From Mastigamoeba balamuthi (lineage: Eukaryota; Evosea; Mastigamoebida; Mastigamoebidae), in NCBI GenBank assembly GCA_902651635.1, contig CACRSC010000032.1:220912-275636 (forward strand): a stretch of DNA of 54,725 nt, given 5' to 3'. Of this stretch, positions 1 to 11,133 are shown piece after piece (the stretch's first letter is position 1; each line of letters opens with the position of its first letter). The position numbers and the translations under genes were made by a program. Below the pieces are notes generated by a model, which had not been told where the DNA came from, did no database searches, and saw only the letters and a list, made by a program, of their open reading frames with translations.

Positions 1-40
1 CAACCTCCACCGCCTCCTTGACGGCCTCCCTCAGTGCCAT
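1..40 (-). CDS. 5' end of a paralogue of the gene at 930 (partial)
   Basis: Only the first 13 codons lie in the window; the gene runs off the left edge. Read on the minus strand from the ATG at 40 they give MALREAVKEAVEV, nearly identical to the start of the plus-strand gene at 930 (MPLKEAVKEAVEAV). The two therefore look like head-to-head paralogues about 890 bp apart. Function is unknown. Confidence 0.6.
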   Translation of the reverse strand, partial: MALREAVKEAVEV

Positions 41-929
41 CGCTGAATGTCTCGGGGCCTGTGAACCACAAGAAACAACAACAGTGAAAATGTGTGGGTG
101 AGAACAGCATCTTGGGATGAATCTGACTTGGGTGAAACCGCGATTGGACTGCAGAACCAAGGCGAGGAGGCAGTAGCAGCGGGCCAATTTACACCAGAAG
201 TGGGATTACTGCCGTGCTAAGGTACATTGAACGCTCAACACGGAATGCTACCTTCCCTTCAGCATTCACTGCTAGTGATCGGGAATCCAGTGAGACCCGC
301 AAGCTTCCCGGGCCTACAACCAACTCACCAACCTCGGTAATCTCTCTGTTCGAAGAATCGATGCGCGACACAGATTCCACAGAAAATCCGAGTGTGCTGC
401 GTAGATGTACGGACACTGACCTCGAGGTGCACGGTCATCTAGGCGAAGCTGTCTGCAAGTGCCGTCCTAAATTCGAAGCTCCTGGAGAGGAATATTGTTT
501 ACAATGCACATACTCACGCTGACTTCCTTCCTGGAGTCACCCCAGGCCCGTCGGGGGCACGGAGGCTGCTGTGATCCACGGGTATTACGTTCGTCGGGCT
601 TGATGACCGTCTAGGCGGGCAACCCAGTGGTTGATCTGCCAGAGCTCTACACTGGCAGACGGACGATCCATCGTCGTAGCAGAAAGCCACCACAGGATTT
701 TGCAAAGACCATCACCGGCCGTCCTTGCTGTCGCCACGGTCCTCACCGCGCCGCGAGCTGTGGTGCTCCCGAACGGCTTGTCGATCGTCTAAGGTCATCG
801 CCTCGCCGGTTCCGGTTTGGCGCAGGAGCCGGAGTGATGATGTCATCGTTATTCCGTCTTCTGAAGTGCGCCTCCCCCCAGTGAGATCTTAACTTCGTAA
901 CTTCACACCGACACAAACGCAAAAAGAAG
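41..929. other. Intergenic region between divergent paralogues
   Basis: This holds the upstream regions of the genes starting at 40 (minus) and 930 (plus). No reading frame here looks convincing. The 102-codon frame at 214-522 ends in a cysteine-rich stretch that faintly resembles an EGF repeat, too short to call. Confidence 0.4.
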
Positions 930-1730
930 ATGCCGCTGAAGGAGGCCGTCAAGGAGGCGGTGGAGGCGGTGCGCAGCGACTGCAGCGGGGCCGAGCCGAG
1001 GCCGCGGATGTTCGAGAAGGTGCTGGGGCTGCTGCGGGGGCAGAGCGAGCGCGAGGACGCGCTGGGCGAGTTCCCCGACGTGTACCACACTGAGCTGCCC
1101 CCGAGGCCGCCCTGCGCCGGGGCCTCGTACGCGCTGCTGTCGGTGGCGTTCACGGGGATGCTGGTGCTGGGCAAGGCCCGCAGGGGTGCCCTCTCCGTCT
1201 GGGAGAACGTGCGTCCTCTGCCGTTCCTCTTGCCTGCGCCTGGTTTTTTCCACAACTCGCAGTTTTCCCCCAGCCGCACTTTTTTGGGGGGGTCGATGTC
1301 CGTTTTTCTCCAGATGCTCTGCTGGCAGCTGCTCGGCTCATATGTGGCCACGGCACATCACTGGCTCAGCAGAGTTTTAAGCAGTCCAAGCCTTGCCCCC
1401 AGCGCCCTTCTTCGGGCCATGTGGTGGACTTGTGTTCTATTCTGTTTGGGGGGTGAATGAGTGTTGCCAGTCAACCACGCAGGGAACTCCAGCCCCTGCT
1501 GCTGCTGGTGCACAGCCCGTCCGGCCCCGCCACCTATCTGCTTGCGTGCTCTGACTGGAAGGAGAGCACCACCAATACTAAACCAGAAAAAGTGCTCGTC
1601 GAGCAGGTCCTCCTCTGTCATCAAGTCGCGCTACTGGAAGCACATCGCTCCCGAGGGCACCTACCGGCGCACCGTGTTCTCGCTGCGCGACAGCAGCGAC
1701 TTTGGCATCGTCGTGTACTTTTTCGTTGCG
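930..1730 (+). CDS. Unrecognised protein, first exon clear, second exon tentative
   Basis: Exon 1 is 930-1208 (93 codons, MPLKEAVKEAVEAV...), ending at a GTGCGT donor that matches the consensus of other genes here. It has an amphipathic Lys/Glu-rich N-terminus, a cysteine-containing middle and a short hydrophobic stretch (ALLSVAFTGMLVLG). A second in-phase coding block occurs at about 1593-1730 and contains the segment RYWKHIAPEGTYRRTVFSL followed by RDSSDFGIVVYFF; the acceptor would lie near 1592, after an ACTAAAC branch-like sequence. That would make the intron about 380 nt, longer than any other here, so the join is uncertain, as is the 3' end. No family recognised. A paralogue starts divergently at 40. 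Confidence 0.45.
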
Positions 1731-4700
1731 GGGGTGCAGCAGCAGCAGAGCCCCCTCGAATCGCCCGTTCCTTTTGTCTCTGAGACTTCGCCGACTCCCG
1801 CTCAGGCCCAGAGCCCCGACATCGCGACGCCCACGGCACGCCCCGTGGCCTCGATGTGCGCAAGAGTGCCTGACATGCGGGGTGCGGCCAGACTGACGCA
1901 TGGGGGAGACAGAGACGAGGTGGTTGGGGCGTTGGAGCGGTGGTGGGCGTTCGCGAGCGAATCCGACAGAGGAGCCTTTGCGGCCCGGCTGACGGCGTTC
2001 TGCGCCTCCCACGGCATTCTCAGCGATTCCCCCTGCCAGTCTATCGTGGGCGCTGAGGTGCAGGCCGATAGGAACACCAGAGCACAGAGCGGCGAGTGCG
2101 TCAGTCCCTACTGGGAGAACTGGGGCCTTTGTGCAAGCCCGTGTGCCAACGGCCCCACAGAGGGATGCGAAAGGCCAATGTCCTCGTCAGACCTCTTCGG
2201 AGTACGCCCCTCTCACCTCCAGATGTCGGGCGACAGGACTCACGCTGTGACTGCAGGCGCTGTTTGACGACGACGGCACTTTTTAGCCCGTGTTTTTGTT
2301 TTCAGTTATTTCTCGGTATCAGAGGCGGACCTCTCCGCTCTCTCGACACTCAGCTCGCTCGGCTCCATGCATCACGAGGCGCCGGTGAATAGATTGTTTC
2401 GTGCGCCTGCAGGGGCTGAGTAGTGCCTGAAATGAACAAGGACGAAACCCTTTGTTTGCCAGAAAATCTATCTGTGCCGCAATTCAACTCGCTCGTTGAC
2501 GGTACTGCCGGGCACTGGAACCCCCTCTGTGCCTACCTCCACTGCCGTGCGTCACGTCAGGGCGGAAGCCCAGGTCTCACGGCCTACAATTGTAGCCGAA
2601 TTCACTGTCCCGAATTTGGGGGAGCCAGCTCGACAGAAGAGGGGGTAGCCCAACACTGCGGGAATGTAACACATCGGCTCACAGGTGTGCTCGCTCATAC
2701 ATCTGAAGAGCACCGTGTGTGCGCCACACCAGCCAGCGGGCATGTCACGGGGCGGAGCAGGCACAGAGCACCGGGGGGGGAAGAGAAAAACGGGTATTGT
2801 TCCACAGAAAATGAAGCGCACATCAGAGCGATAAACTGTGGCCCCTGAAAGGGAGAGCAGAGCGGACGCCTCGGCCTGTGTTGTGCAAACACGCGGCTCA
2901 AAAAGTACCAATTTATGTGTTCTGATCACAATCCAACAGAAAAAGGGCCTGCTGCACCCCCACTTTAGTGTTCACCACAGGGCTTGCCGCACATGCCCCA
3001 CACAACCTGCCTCACACACAAGTACTGCTGTCGGCTTCAGAGACCGCGATTTCGTGGACCTCTCACCGAATTATGAGAATATGCATATCTTTTTTGTCTC
3101 AATTCAGGGGGAGGAAAGAAGACAGAAGAAGTGTGAATACGTTCACGGAGAGCATAGAAGGAAGAGAGCACCATATACCACAGATTGAGGAGCCTTGACC
3201 CTTGCTCCCACCTCTCACGCCGTTGGATTTCAAAGAAAAGACAGATTTTAGATTTGGACCGCTCACCGGCCGCTTTGACTGCACCCGCCGGGTGGAAGCA
3301 AAAATCATTGAATTAAGCCGAATTGCTGAATCACAGAAATGAAGAAATATGTGATGAATGAGCATAGGGGCTGTATTAAGAGCAAAGAAGGCCCTGGTCA
3401 GAGAAAATTACATTGTGAAGGTTTGTTTCATCTGGGCTGTAGCAATAAGATAATAGTACAATGCAGTAAAACAGCAATAAGATCTTTTTTGCAAATTAAG
3501 TATTAAATCCAAAAATATGAAATCTATCTCACCACAGTTCCATCTTCTATATTTGTGTTTATATCTGTGAGAAATCAGATAATGGTATCATAACAAAATA
3601 AATCATCACTGAGTTGCACGAGCAGTTCATATGTTGGAGAGCAGTTGTGATGTGTAGTCCAGTTAAAGCACTTATGTTCATATTATCCCTTATTCTCATT
3701 TTGTACACTAGTTAATAGTTCAAGGACTTTACATCATTTTGTAGTGATGCAATTGCAATTGTTTATTCACTGTGCTTTGTTAACTTTTTTCAGAATTATT
3801 CTATTGTCAACTGAATTTGGAGCAAAGTATCTGAAATTGGTGAGCTCTTAGAATGGAAGTTCTTATAAAAAATTAACTGTCTAAGTACATTATATTCCTT
3901 CTTGTAGCTGAAGATTCATAATCCATGTCAGACTGTGTTAGACGAGGTTTTTTGGGCAGGAACCCAGCATTTACCCCCCCTCAACTCGTGTTGCAGATAT
4001 TATGCAACATGTGTTGCAGATTTTCGAGATATTAGAGATTTTTGTGACTGTACAGGGCCCTCGTCAGCTTGTCGCTATCAGGCAAGTGCCTAAAGCAGCC
4101 GTGTGATGAGCCCCCTCATGCAGATGAACCCGGGTCGTGGGTTCAGGCTGCGTACATTGGCCAAGATGACAGGCCAAGCATGACCATTAAAGCCCTTGAC
4201 CTCTGATGAATGGTGTCTTTCCTTTTCCGCCTTCCAGTTAAGGGATTCATTGAGGGCTTCATTGGGGCCCCGTTCATGTTTGCCTCCTATGTACAACTAC
4301 CTGCCCCACCTGTGCATCTCCTCTCCTCATAATACTCAGTCCTGGTACTGACACACAGCCTTGAAGGAAGGCGCCAACAGTTTCATAATTTTTATACTGT
4401 AAGCATCTCTGAGAGAGAGAGATGCATGGTAACCAGCACCAACCCACTAAAGTGCATTGCCCTTAATGAGGGCACATCGTGGGGCCGTGTGAAGGGAGCT
4501 GGGCAGCAAGTCAGAACTGTTGTAGATACCTGCTCTCACCTCATCACGCCAGCTCCTAGTCCAGCAAGGTTGAGCAGCCCCCCCAAAAAAAAAAGTACAC
4601 AGCACGGTCCTCGATACACCTGGCCAGTGGACGGCCCTCACAGAGCCATCACACACACGGCTAGGGGACAGGGCAGCACTGCCTGCTGGTTAGGCGCCGT

Positions 4701-5499
4701 ACAGTTTGTGAGGTTTGCCCAGGGAGATCTTATTCCCATGGAAATATCTGCAACACGTGTTGCAGCAACACGGTGGTGTTGTGGGGGTGTTACAGGAGGG
4801 TAAACGCTGGGCAGACTTTTTCTCCTTCTCTTTTTGTTTGAAGCAAGCCTGCCACCACTACAGCTGGCCAGGCCTTAAATGAAGTTCCCTAAGTATGCTT
4901 TCACTTAGTGTGTGTGTGGCTGCATGAAGTGGCCTTGCTGATGTGTGAGTGCTCACAGAGGGTGCCAGGGACTGGCAACTCACGTCTAAGTGGTATGTAC
5001 CTGAAGATGAGTTCATCTACCTCCAATCTCCAAGGCACTACCCTTCAGAAGCAACAATCAATGAGTGTTCTTAGTCGTTTTCTTGAGTTTTCTCAGTGCC
5101 TCTGACCTTTATCTGAGCTCTTGAGAAAGGGGGATGAGGTGACGGTGTTCCTGGAATCACATAACACACGTGGCCACAGCATTTGCCTCAGAAATAATTC
5201 CCCTTTTTCATTCAAAAAACTCCCAGTTTTCAACAGTTATGGCAGTGTGAGATTTCTTTCAGTGCATACTACCTTTTTTGTCAGAGAAAACCCTTGCTTG
5301 AGGTGGTCACGTACCCGTCATTGAGAAGGTGGCTGTCTGCTTCAGAATCCATCCAGTGGTATTATTCAATTATCTGAGCAGGTGAAAGGGATATTATGGG
5401 GCAGTTCTGGTATGGCCAGTACATTGCATCATGTTGTCCTTGGAGCCCAATAAACATGCAAAGATAATCATTGTTTAACTTATTAAGTGACAAATTCAA
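1731..5499. other. Long region without recognisable genes, AT-rich from about 3200
   Basis: Reading frames between 1731 and 2930 are short, overlap on both strands and show no family features. From about 3200 to 5480 the composition turns AT-rich, unlike the GC-rich exons, with homopolymers and no sustained coding pattern. A perfect palindrome sits at 4748-4765. The 3' untranslated region of the phosphodiesterase should lie just below 5500. Confidence 0.5.
4748..4765. repeat. Perfect 18-bp palindrome with E-box core
   Basis: CTGCAACACGTGTTGCAG reads the same on both strands and centres on CACGTG. Related imperfect versions occur at 3982-3996 (CAACTCGTGTTGCAG) and 4003-4018 (TGCAACATGTGTTGCA). 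It could be a bHLH-type binding site or a fragment of a small repeat; nothing else shows function. Confidence 0.4.
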
Positions 5500-8400
5500 C
5501 TATACATCGGGGAGCTGCTGATGGTTGTTCACATGCGAAGGCTGCACCTGCTTGCTCCATAACTGAGGATCTACAGAAATTGTGTGTGAGTACACCTTTG
5601 AGAGCTCGTGAAGAACGGGGATCACAGACTCAACCACCAGAGGTACAATTCGTCCCACAAGCTCTGCTGATGGCATCGCGATGTAGTCTATCCAAGACTT
5701 ATGGAATTGTGCTGGCTTCTGTTTTAAAGCTTTATCAGAGACAGAGGTTGTTTTGAAGTCTATCTTCAGCAGTACCGTTGTGTTTCTGTTCATGAAGGGA
5801 CTAACTGGAAGGTGCAGGCTCATTTCCATGTCGCCTTGAAGATAGAACTCCTCAATAAGCCTGTTGGCCCACATACCGAACACCTCCTTCGGCCTCACAG
5901 CTGCGTTCATATCCGCGAGCTTCAGAAGCATCTGCAAAACAAGCAATCTGTCCTCTTTGCACTCGGGGTTGAGAGACTTTGACTCGAGCCTCGCTCTGAA
6001 CTGCGAGACCAAAACAGCGTGTTGCGCCATGTCTGTTGCCAGAATCAAGTCCACAAACAGCCTGTGAAACTCCATCAGCATCCCGTCCTTGGACAGGTCG
6101 GTCAGGAAATTGCAATTTTCGATCTGAAGCAGCTTAAAGGCCTCGGACGCGGCCAGGTTCTCCATTGTCTGTCACGAAGTACGTCTGGTGAGACTGCAAA
6201 TAAAATGCAACTGGCACACAAACCGATCGGAAGTTGTATCGGACGCCAGCCTCGTGCAATGTTAGTTGAAGGTATGTGTTCGTAACGCCAGGATGCCGGT
6301 AATCGTGAGCCTGCAAGAAACGTGAGTGCGAATCTCCGTAGTGATACGCTACCAGTGCAGCCATTACGGCAGAGAGCAACTCTAGGTCTGAAAACCGAAT
6401 GCTCTGGCAGTTTTTAATTAGTACATACATTGCCTGCGCGACGTCTGCAGAGTGCTCGCCGTTGTGGAACCTGCAGAGATGTCAGTCAGCTAGATTATCG
6501 TTGGGTAAAGAGAAACTCACGGGTTGGGACTGAATCCTTTGTTCAGGTAGAACAGGAACGTTGCCACTTTTTCGGGACTCAGATGGAAAATATCGATAAG
6601 GTTGAACGCGGAGAACAAGGCCTGACCCACAATTTCAATGGGGCTAGCATCACAGTCCAGCTTCGAAACGTCGAACGCCAATGACTCTAGGCTCGCCAAT
6701 GGGCTCACTGGTGTACCCACAACCTTCACGTTCGTTGATCTGAAGATATAGATACGAGGGCGACGTGCGTTAGATGAGAAGAGATATTTCACTCTGTTAG
6801 TGAAGTACGACTGCATAGATCACTGATTGGAAGGGGGGTATTTTGCCAACCCGGAAATTGCATGACCCGGCATGGGGGAAAAACCAGCGATGACTTACCT
6901 TCGGGCATCGTCCTCCACGATTCTCGGGAGGGCTCTGGTTGTTACTCGGAGGGTGTCCGCTGACGCCTCCTCCTCTTCAATAATGCCCATCAGGAAGGCA
7001 TCCACGTCCTGCTCCACCTCTGTTTATGTGAGTGTAGCTCAGAATCGATTGGAGTCGAAGCCTCGTACTGATTTCCTTGCGCTTGCGGAGATACTCTGTC
7101 TGGAAGAGCCGCTTGCTGGAGATAGTCTGCGCGGCACCCAGCAGGACCACGCGGTCCTCTTCGGTTATGCTGTCGTGCGTGCGGATGTTCATCAGGTCTT
7201 TGATGACGCTGTCCGCAGGGGTCGCGAGGGCTTCTCTGTTCCGCACAGACCTCAGCTCCCTCTTCAGCCTGGCCAGCCTGCCACGCAGCTGCCTGGCCTT
7301 GTACACGATGAACATCACCGCGGTGCACGCGATGACCCCAACGGGGAGCATCACCAGAAAGAACGAGTCCATCGGCTTTCTCCCGACTAAAAATACAACA
7401 ATTGAGTACCTCGACGGAAGGTGGCAACACTGTACTCGCAGAAACGGGGAGCAAGACGACCAGCGAGGCATTGAGCTGCTGTAGTTGCGTTGCGGAGACA
7501 AGCAGAGATCCCGCGCGGAGGCACCACGTGCCATCAGGCAGACTGGGCATTCCCAGGATGCCATCGAGATTCCTCCCCACTGTCAACTGTGATGACGACA
7601 ACGTCCCTTGGACAGACGCTATGACCAGTTGGGAGCTGACCAGCGCCATTGCCACTGCCATGCCAGAAATCACGAATGAGATGTTGGATGGCGAACCGAA
7701 TGAGAGGAGAGAATTGCACTTACGTCCATCAGAGTTGACGAGCAGGCCGGCGATCGCGGACATCTCCACACGGGCAGAGAGGAAGGACCTCGTCGTGTCG
7801 CTAGCAACGACTGTGCTCGCGATGACTGAGAGCAAGGACGTCAGAGACCGCTGGTCTGCGAGGGGCAGTCTGCACGGTAGTCCGTGACCGCGTCGATGCT
7901 GTGCCACACGGTGTAGTTGGAGAGCACCCGCTGCCACTGCGCCACGCCTCCTGTCCTGAGCACCGCCTGCGGGTACGTCGAGGCCCCTGCGTACACCGTC
8001 GGGTGTGCCTGCAGCACTGCGCCCCACTCGAGGCCCTCGAGCTGCCGGACGAGCGTCCAGCGTGAGACGTAGGCGGAGACGGGGGCGAGGCCCAGCGAGC
8101 TGCGGCCCAGCGACCCGACGACGAGGCCCAGCGCCCTGCTCAGCCACAGCCCGTTCCTTATCTCGCAGGCCACGGCGGGCGTGAGCCCCGGGGGGCACGC
8201 AGCAGCCGCCTGTGCGCATAGCGCTGCTCTCGTGTCGTTGAGGGCACAGTCGGGGTCCAAGGGGGCCGCGACCTCGGGCGAGTCTCTGCCGCCCCCGAAA
8301 ACAGCGTAGAACTTGTGCCGACACACGGCAGCGTCAGAGGCCAGAGGGCACAACTCAGATGGCGGGGCGCACCTCGGAGACGCGGCCAGGGCGGTCGTCG

Positions 8401-8731
8401 CTGAGCCACGTGCCCTGGTCGGTGCTGTGCAGGGCCAGCGCCAAGACATCTGCGGTCGAGTCCGCACGGGCGCCGACGACCGAGGCCTCGGCGACGACTC
8501 CGGCGGCAGCGAAGAGGCTCTGCGACACCCGCGAGAGCTCGTGGTCGATCCAGTGCGCTCGCTTGGCAGTGAAGGCGGTGAACTCGCGTGCGCTGGAGCT
8601 GCGGGTGCGCCGAGACAATCAGTTGACATGCAGTCTTCAAGGCGAGCCAGTACGCACAACTCTACGGACGACGAGGCTGCGATGCTCAGCAGCAGTGCCA
8701 CCGCACAGCAGCGCGCGTGAGCGGAAGCCAT
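5500..8731 (-). CDS. Membrane-anchored class I 3',5'-cyclic nucleotide phosphodiesterase
   Basis: Hydrolyses cAMP and/or cGMP; specificity cannot be read here. Nine exons on the minus strand: 8731-8658, 8598-8373, 8311-7724, 7654-7436, 7386-7069, 7019-6899, 6739-6521, 6470-6224, 6168-5500. All phases close to 893 residues if one base is added to the four-G run at 7862-7865 in exon 3. The start MASAHARCC opens a signal peptide, then about 350 non-cytosolic residues, a transmembrane segment (about 378-398, FFLVMLPVGVIACTAVMFIV), a charged linker, and the catalytic domain. Catalytic FHNGEHSADV (general acid His591, metal ligand His595), the family signature HDYRHPGVTNTY (His644, Asp645) and LADMNAA (Asp757) are all present. 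The usual purine-clamp Gln appears replaced (FHKSWID near 826-832). The layout suggests a sensor-controlled phosphodiesterase acting opposite the cyclase at 19701. Confidence 0.88.
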
Positions 8732-9487
8732 CCCCACGCCAGCTATTTTGGGGAACGACTTCTCTATTCGGCAACTGAATCCTTCGATGAGATTATCCCG
8801 CCAGTTGGCAGGAACAGAGAGAGGCCAGATGCGAGAGTATCTGATCGAGCTCAAGGGTGGATACAGCCCAAAGATGCACAATGGGTAGTACCTGGATTTC
8901 TAAAAGAAATTCCTTATTTGTAAGAACTTCTTATTTACCACCCTGCATGAGATCACACCAGCCAGCAGGTCGTCCTCGTTGTTTGTGAAACTGGTCTGGG
9001 CTGGTAGAAGACAATGTTAGATATCATTGGGCAGGGGCACAGAAGGTCTGCTCTCACACAGAGAAAACCAATTTCACACTTCTTCCCACTGCTTGGCACA
9101 CTAGTACGGGGTGTTGCTGAATTGCATGGCCAACGTCCCCCATCTCACAGCTTGTCAGGTCCTTTCTGTTGCAGCATAGCATGTCCTCTTTCTCACTCAG
9201 GGTGCCACGATCACCAAGCAAGGTGCTCACATAGCTGTATCGCGGGGCAAGCATCCTCTCACACCTTTAATCCATACAGACCAGCATGCCTGAGCCATGT
9301 AGCATTCTCAGATGAAGCCATGCCACAGCTCAGCACAGGCACTCTGCTGGCATTGCTCTGTCTGCGTTCTTTTCTTCTTTTCCCCCTTTTTTCTGTATGT
9401 ACAAGAGGTAGCATTAATATCTGTGATCTTCTTATGAAGAGTATATCACCATTCACATATGGATCAATTGCATGAGTGTGTACACCT
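8732..9487. other. Intergenic: phosphodiesterase promoter side and 3' flank of next gene
   Basis: It separates the phosphodiesterase start (8731, reading left) from the stop of the minus-strand gene at 9488. Frames here are short and show no domain or repeat. No clear TATA box was found. Confidence 0.4.
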
Positions 9488-10566
9488 CTAGAGCCAGTCC
9501 TCCTGGTCGAGTATCCGGTCGCAGGGCAGGGTAATGAAGTCGCGCAGTTCGTCTTCCTGTATCTGCAGGTCGTCCGGCCTCATCCACTCGGGGCAGGGCG
9601 CCTCCTCTGTGCTCGTCTCCTCGCTCTTCATCTGCTGTTCGGGCTCGGGCGCCCATGTCTCCTGCTTCGCGTGCTCCACGTGCTCCACGTGCTCCACGTG
9701 CTCAACGTGCTCAACGTTCTCCTTCTTCACCTCGGCCCGCTCCTCCTTGACGGGCACAGGGGCAGCTGGCTGCTGGCAGAGCATGGCCTTGCGGTGCGCC
9801 TCGGCGACGAGGAGGAGCGCCGCCTCCATCGTCTTGCGCGGGGACGAGCTCCTGCGCTGATTGGCCGCGTCGCGCTCGAGCTCCCGCAGCCTGCGCGCGA
9901 GCTCCTCGGGCAGCTCCTCGAGCGTCTCGCCCTCGCTGTCGCTCTCCCCGGCCTCCTCGGCCTCTGCTGCCGCCGCCGCCGCCGCCGGGGCCGCGCGCTG
10001 CTCCTTCTTCTTCTCGGTGAGCGACCCGTACTGCGGCTTGTACTCCTCGACTGACGTCAGCAGGGCACAGGAGATCAGCGAAAATGCACTGCGGGGAAAA
10101 ACGACAAAAAGACCCCCACACCTTCCCGACCGACAGCCCCCCTGCCACGTGTGTGCGCGTTGCGTGTGAGGGGGGAGTGTCGTCTGCGCCACGCACAGTC
10201 GCAGGCGGTGCCGCCGACGGCGGAGCCGAAGTCGTCGACGGAGCAGAGCCAGAAGAGGCGCTTGAGCATCCGCTCGCGCGTGCGCTCCCCCGTGTTGACG
10301 TACGCCGACGTCACGACGACGACGGGCGCCCCCCCGGGCCCCGCGGGTGCGACGACGTGCATGCGGCCCCTGCGCATGGCGCGGAGCAGGCGCGCGGGGC
10401 CGTACTTGCTGCGGAGCCAGGCGCTGAGGAAGTCGGCAGCCGAGTGCACTGCGCGGCGCTCGGGTGCGCGGGGGCCCACGCGGAAGGCCTTGCACTCGGT
10501 CGCTGGCGCGATGGCCACCCCGTGCTCCCGCGCCCCCGCCGTCACTCGGATGCGGGCCTTGGTCAT
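9488..10566 (-). CDS. Unrecognised protein with acidic low-complexity C-terminal half
   Basis: Two exons fit: 10566-10197 and 10050-9488, joined at a GTGCGT donor and CAG acceptor (146-nt intron), giving 310 residues. A donor at 10192 with an acceptor at 10089 also keeps frame and would add about 15 residues. The start MTKARIRVTAGAREHG is the first ATG after an intergenic run of CAG-type repeats. The N-terminal half is basic and mixed hydrophobic (AADFLSAWLRSKYGPARLLR). The C-terminal half is an alanine run, then highly acidic sequence, five tandem VEH tripeptides (encoded near 9675-9715), and a conserved-looking end EWMRPDDLQIQEDELRDFI. The charge pattern would suit a nuclear or scaffold protein, but that is a guess. 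It is divergent from the CFAP36-like gene. Confidence 0.65.
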
Positions 10567-11133
10567 GGCAGGTCCCTGCTGCTGCTGCTGCTGCTCTGCT
10601 GTGGTGTCTCGGTGGGGTCTGCTGGGCTGGTGATGGTGTTGGTTTGTTTGGTTGGTTTGTTGTGTTGGGCGTTTTGCTCTGTTGCCGAAAAACAAACAAA
10701 TGTGTGAACAAAAGAGTGTTGGGGGACCGTCTTTTAACAGGGAGGCAGTTCTCACAACCAGATTCGCTGTGGCGTGTGCGTGAATCCGCAGGTCCTCATG
10801 GACGCGGCAACTGCAACTGCCCACCATCTCCCACCGGCCCTCTCGCTTTCCGGCAACCACCTTGCCGAGGGGGGAACAGAGCTACCCTAGTAACCCGCCA
10901 TGACGGTACCCCTGCTTGCATGTGGATTGCACGGCACCGGACCTGACGGTTCTGGAGCGGTGGGTGCCCCAGGTGTTGCCCCCACGCCGGGTCCCAGCGA
11001 GCTCGCAACACTTGTGGAGCTCGGGGGAGCGGTTCCGGGTTTCGGGTGGGAACGTAGATATGTTCTCGGCATCTTCCTTTCCAAAAATAAAGAGAATATC
11101 TTCTGAGATCTCTCAGTTTGGGGCTCTCGAATC
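10567..11133. promoter_or_regulatory. Probable shared promoter of two divergent genes
   Basis: This 567-bp gap lies between the start codons of the minus-strand gene at 10566 and the CFAP36-like gene at 11134. No other coding signal is present. No strong TATA box is visible; elements inside cannot be assigned from sequence alone. Confidence 0.4.

Noticed and set aside
214-522. Frame with a cysteine-rich end resembling an EGF repeat
   Set aside because: Only one partial repeat, no signal peptide, and overlapping frames on the other strand; chance is as likely.
2423-2848. 141-codon plus-strand frame
   Set aside because: Scattered Cys/His with no domain order and an equally long antisense frame.
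7387-7409. A 23-nt intron (GTACTC...TTTTTAG) in the phosphodiesterase
   Set aside because: It leaves the wrong phase. The donor at 7435 (GTACAG) gives a 49-nt intron and restores the frame into the transmembrane segment.
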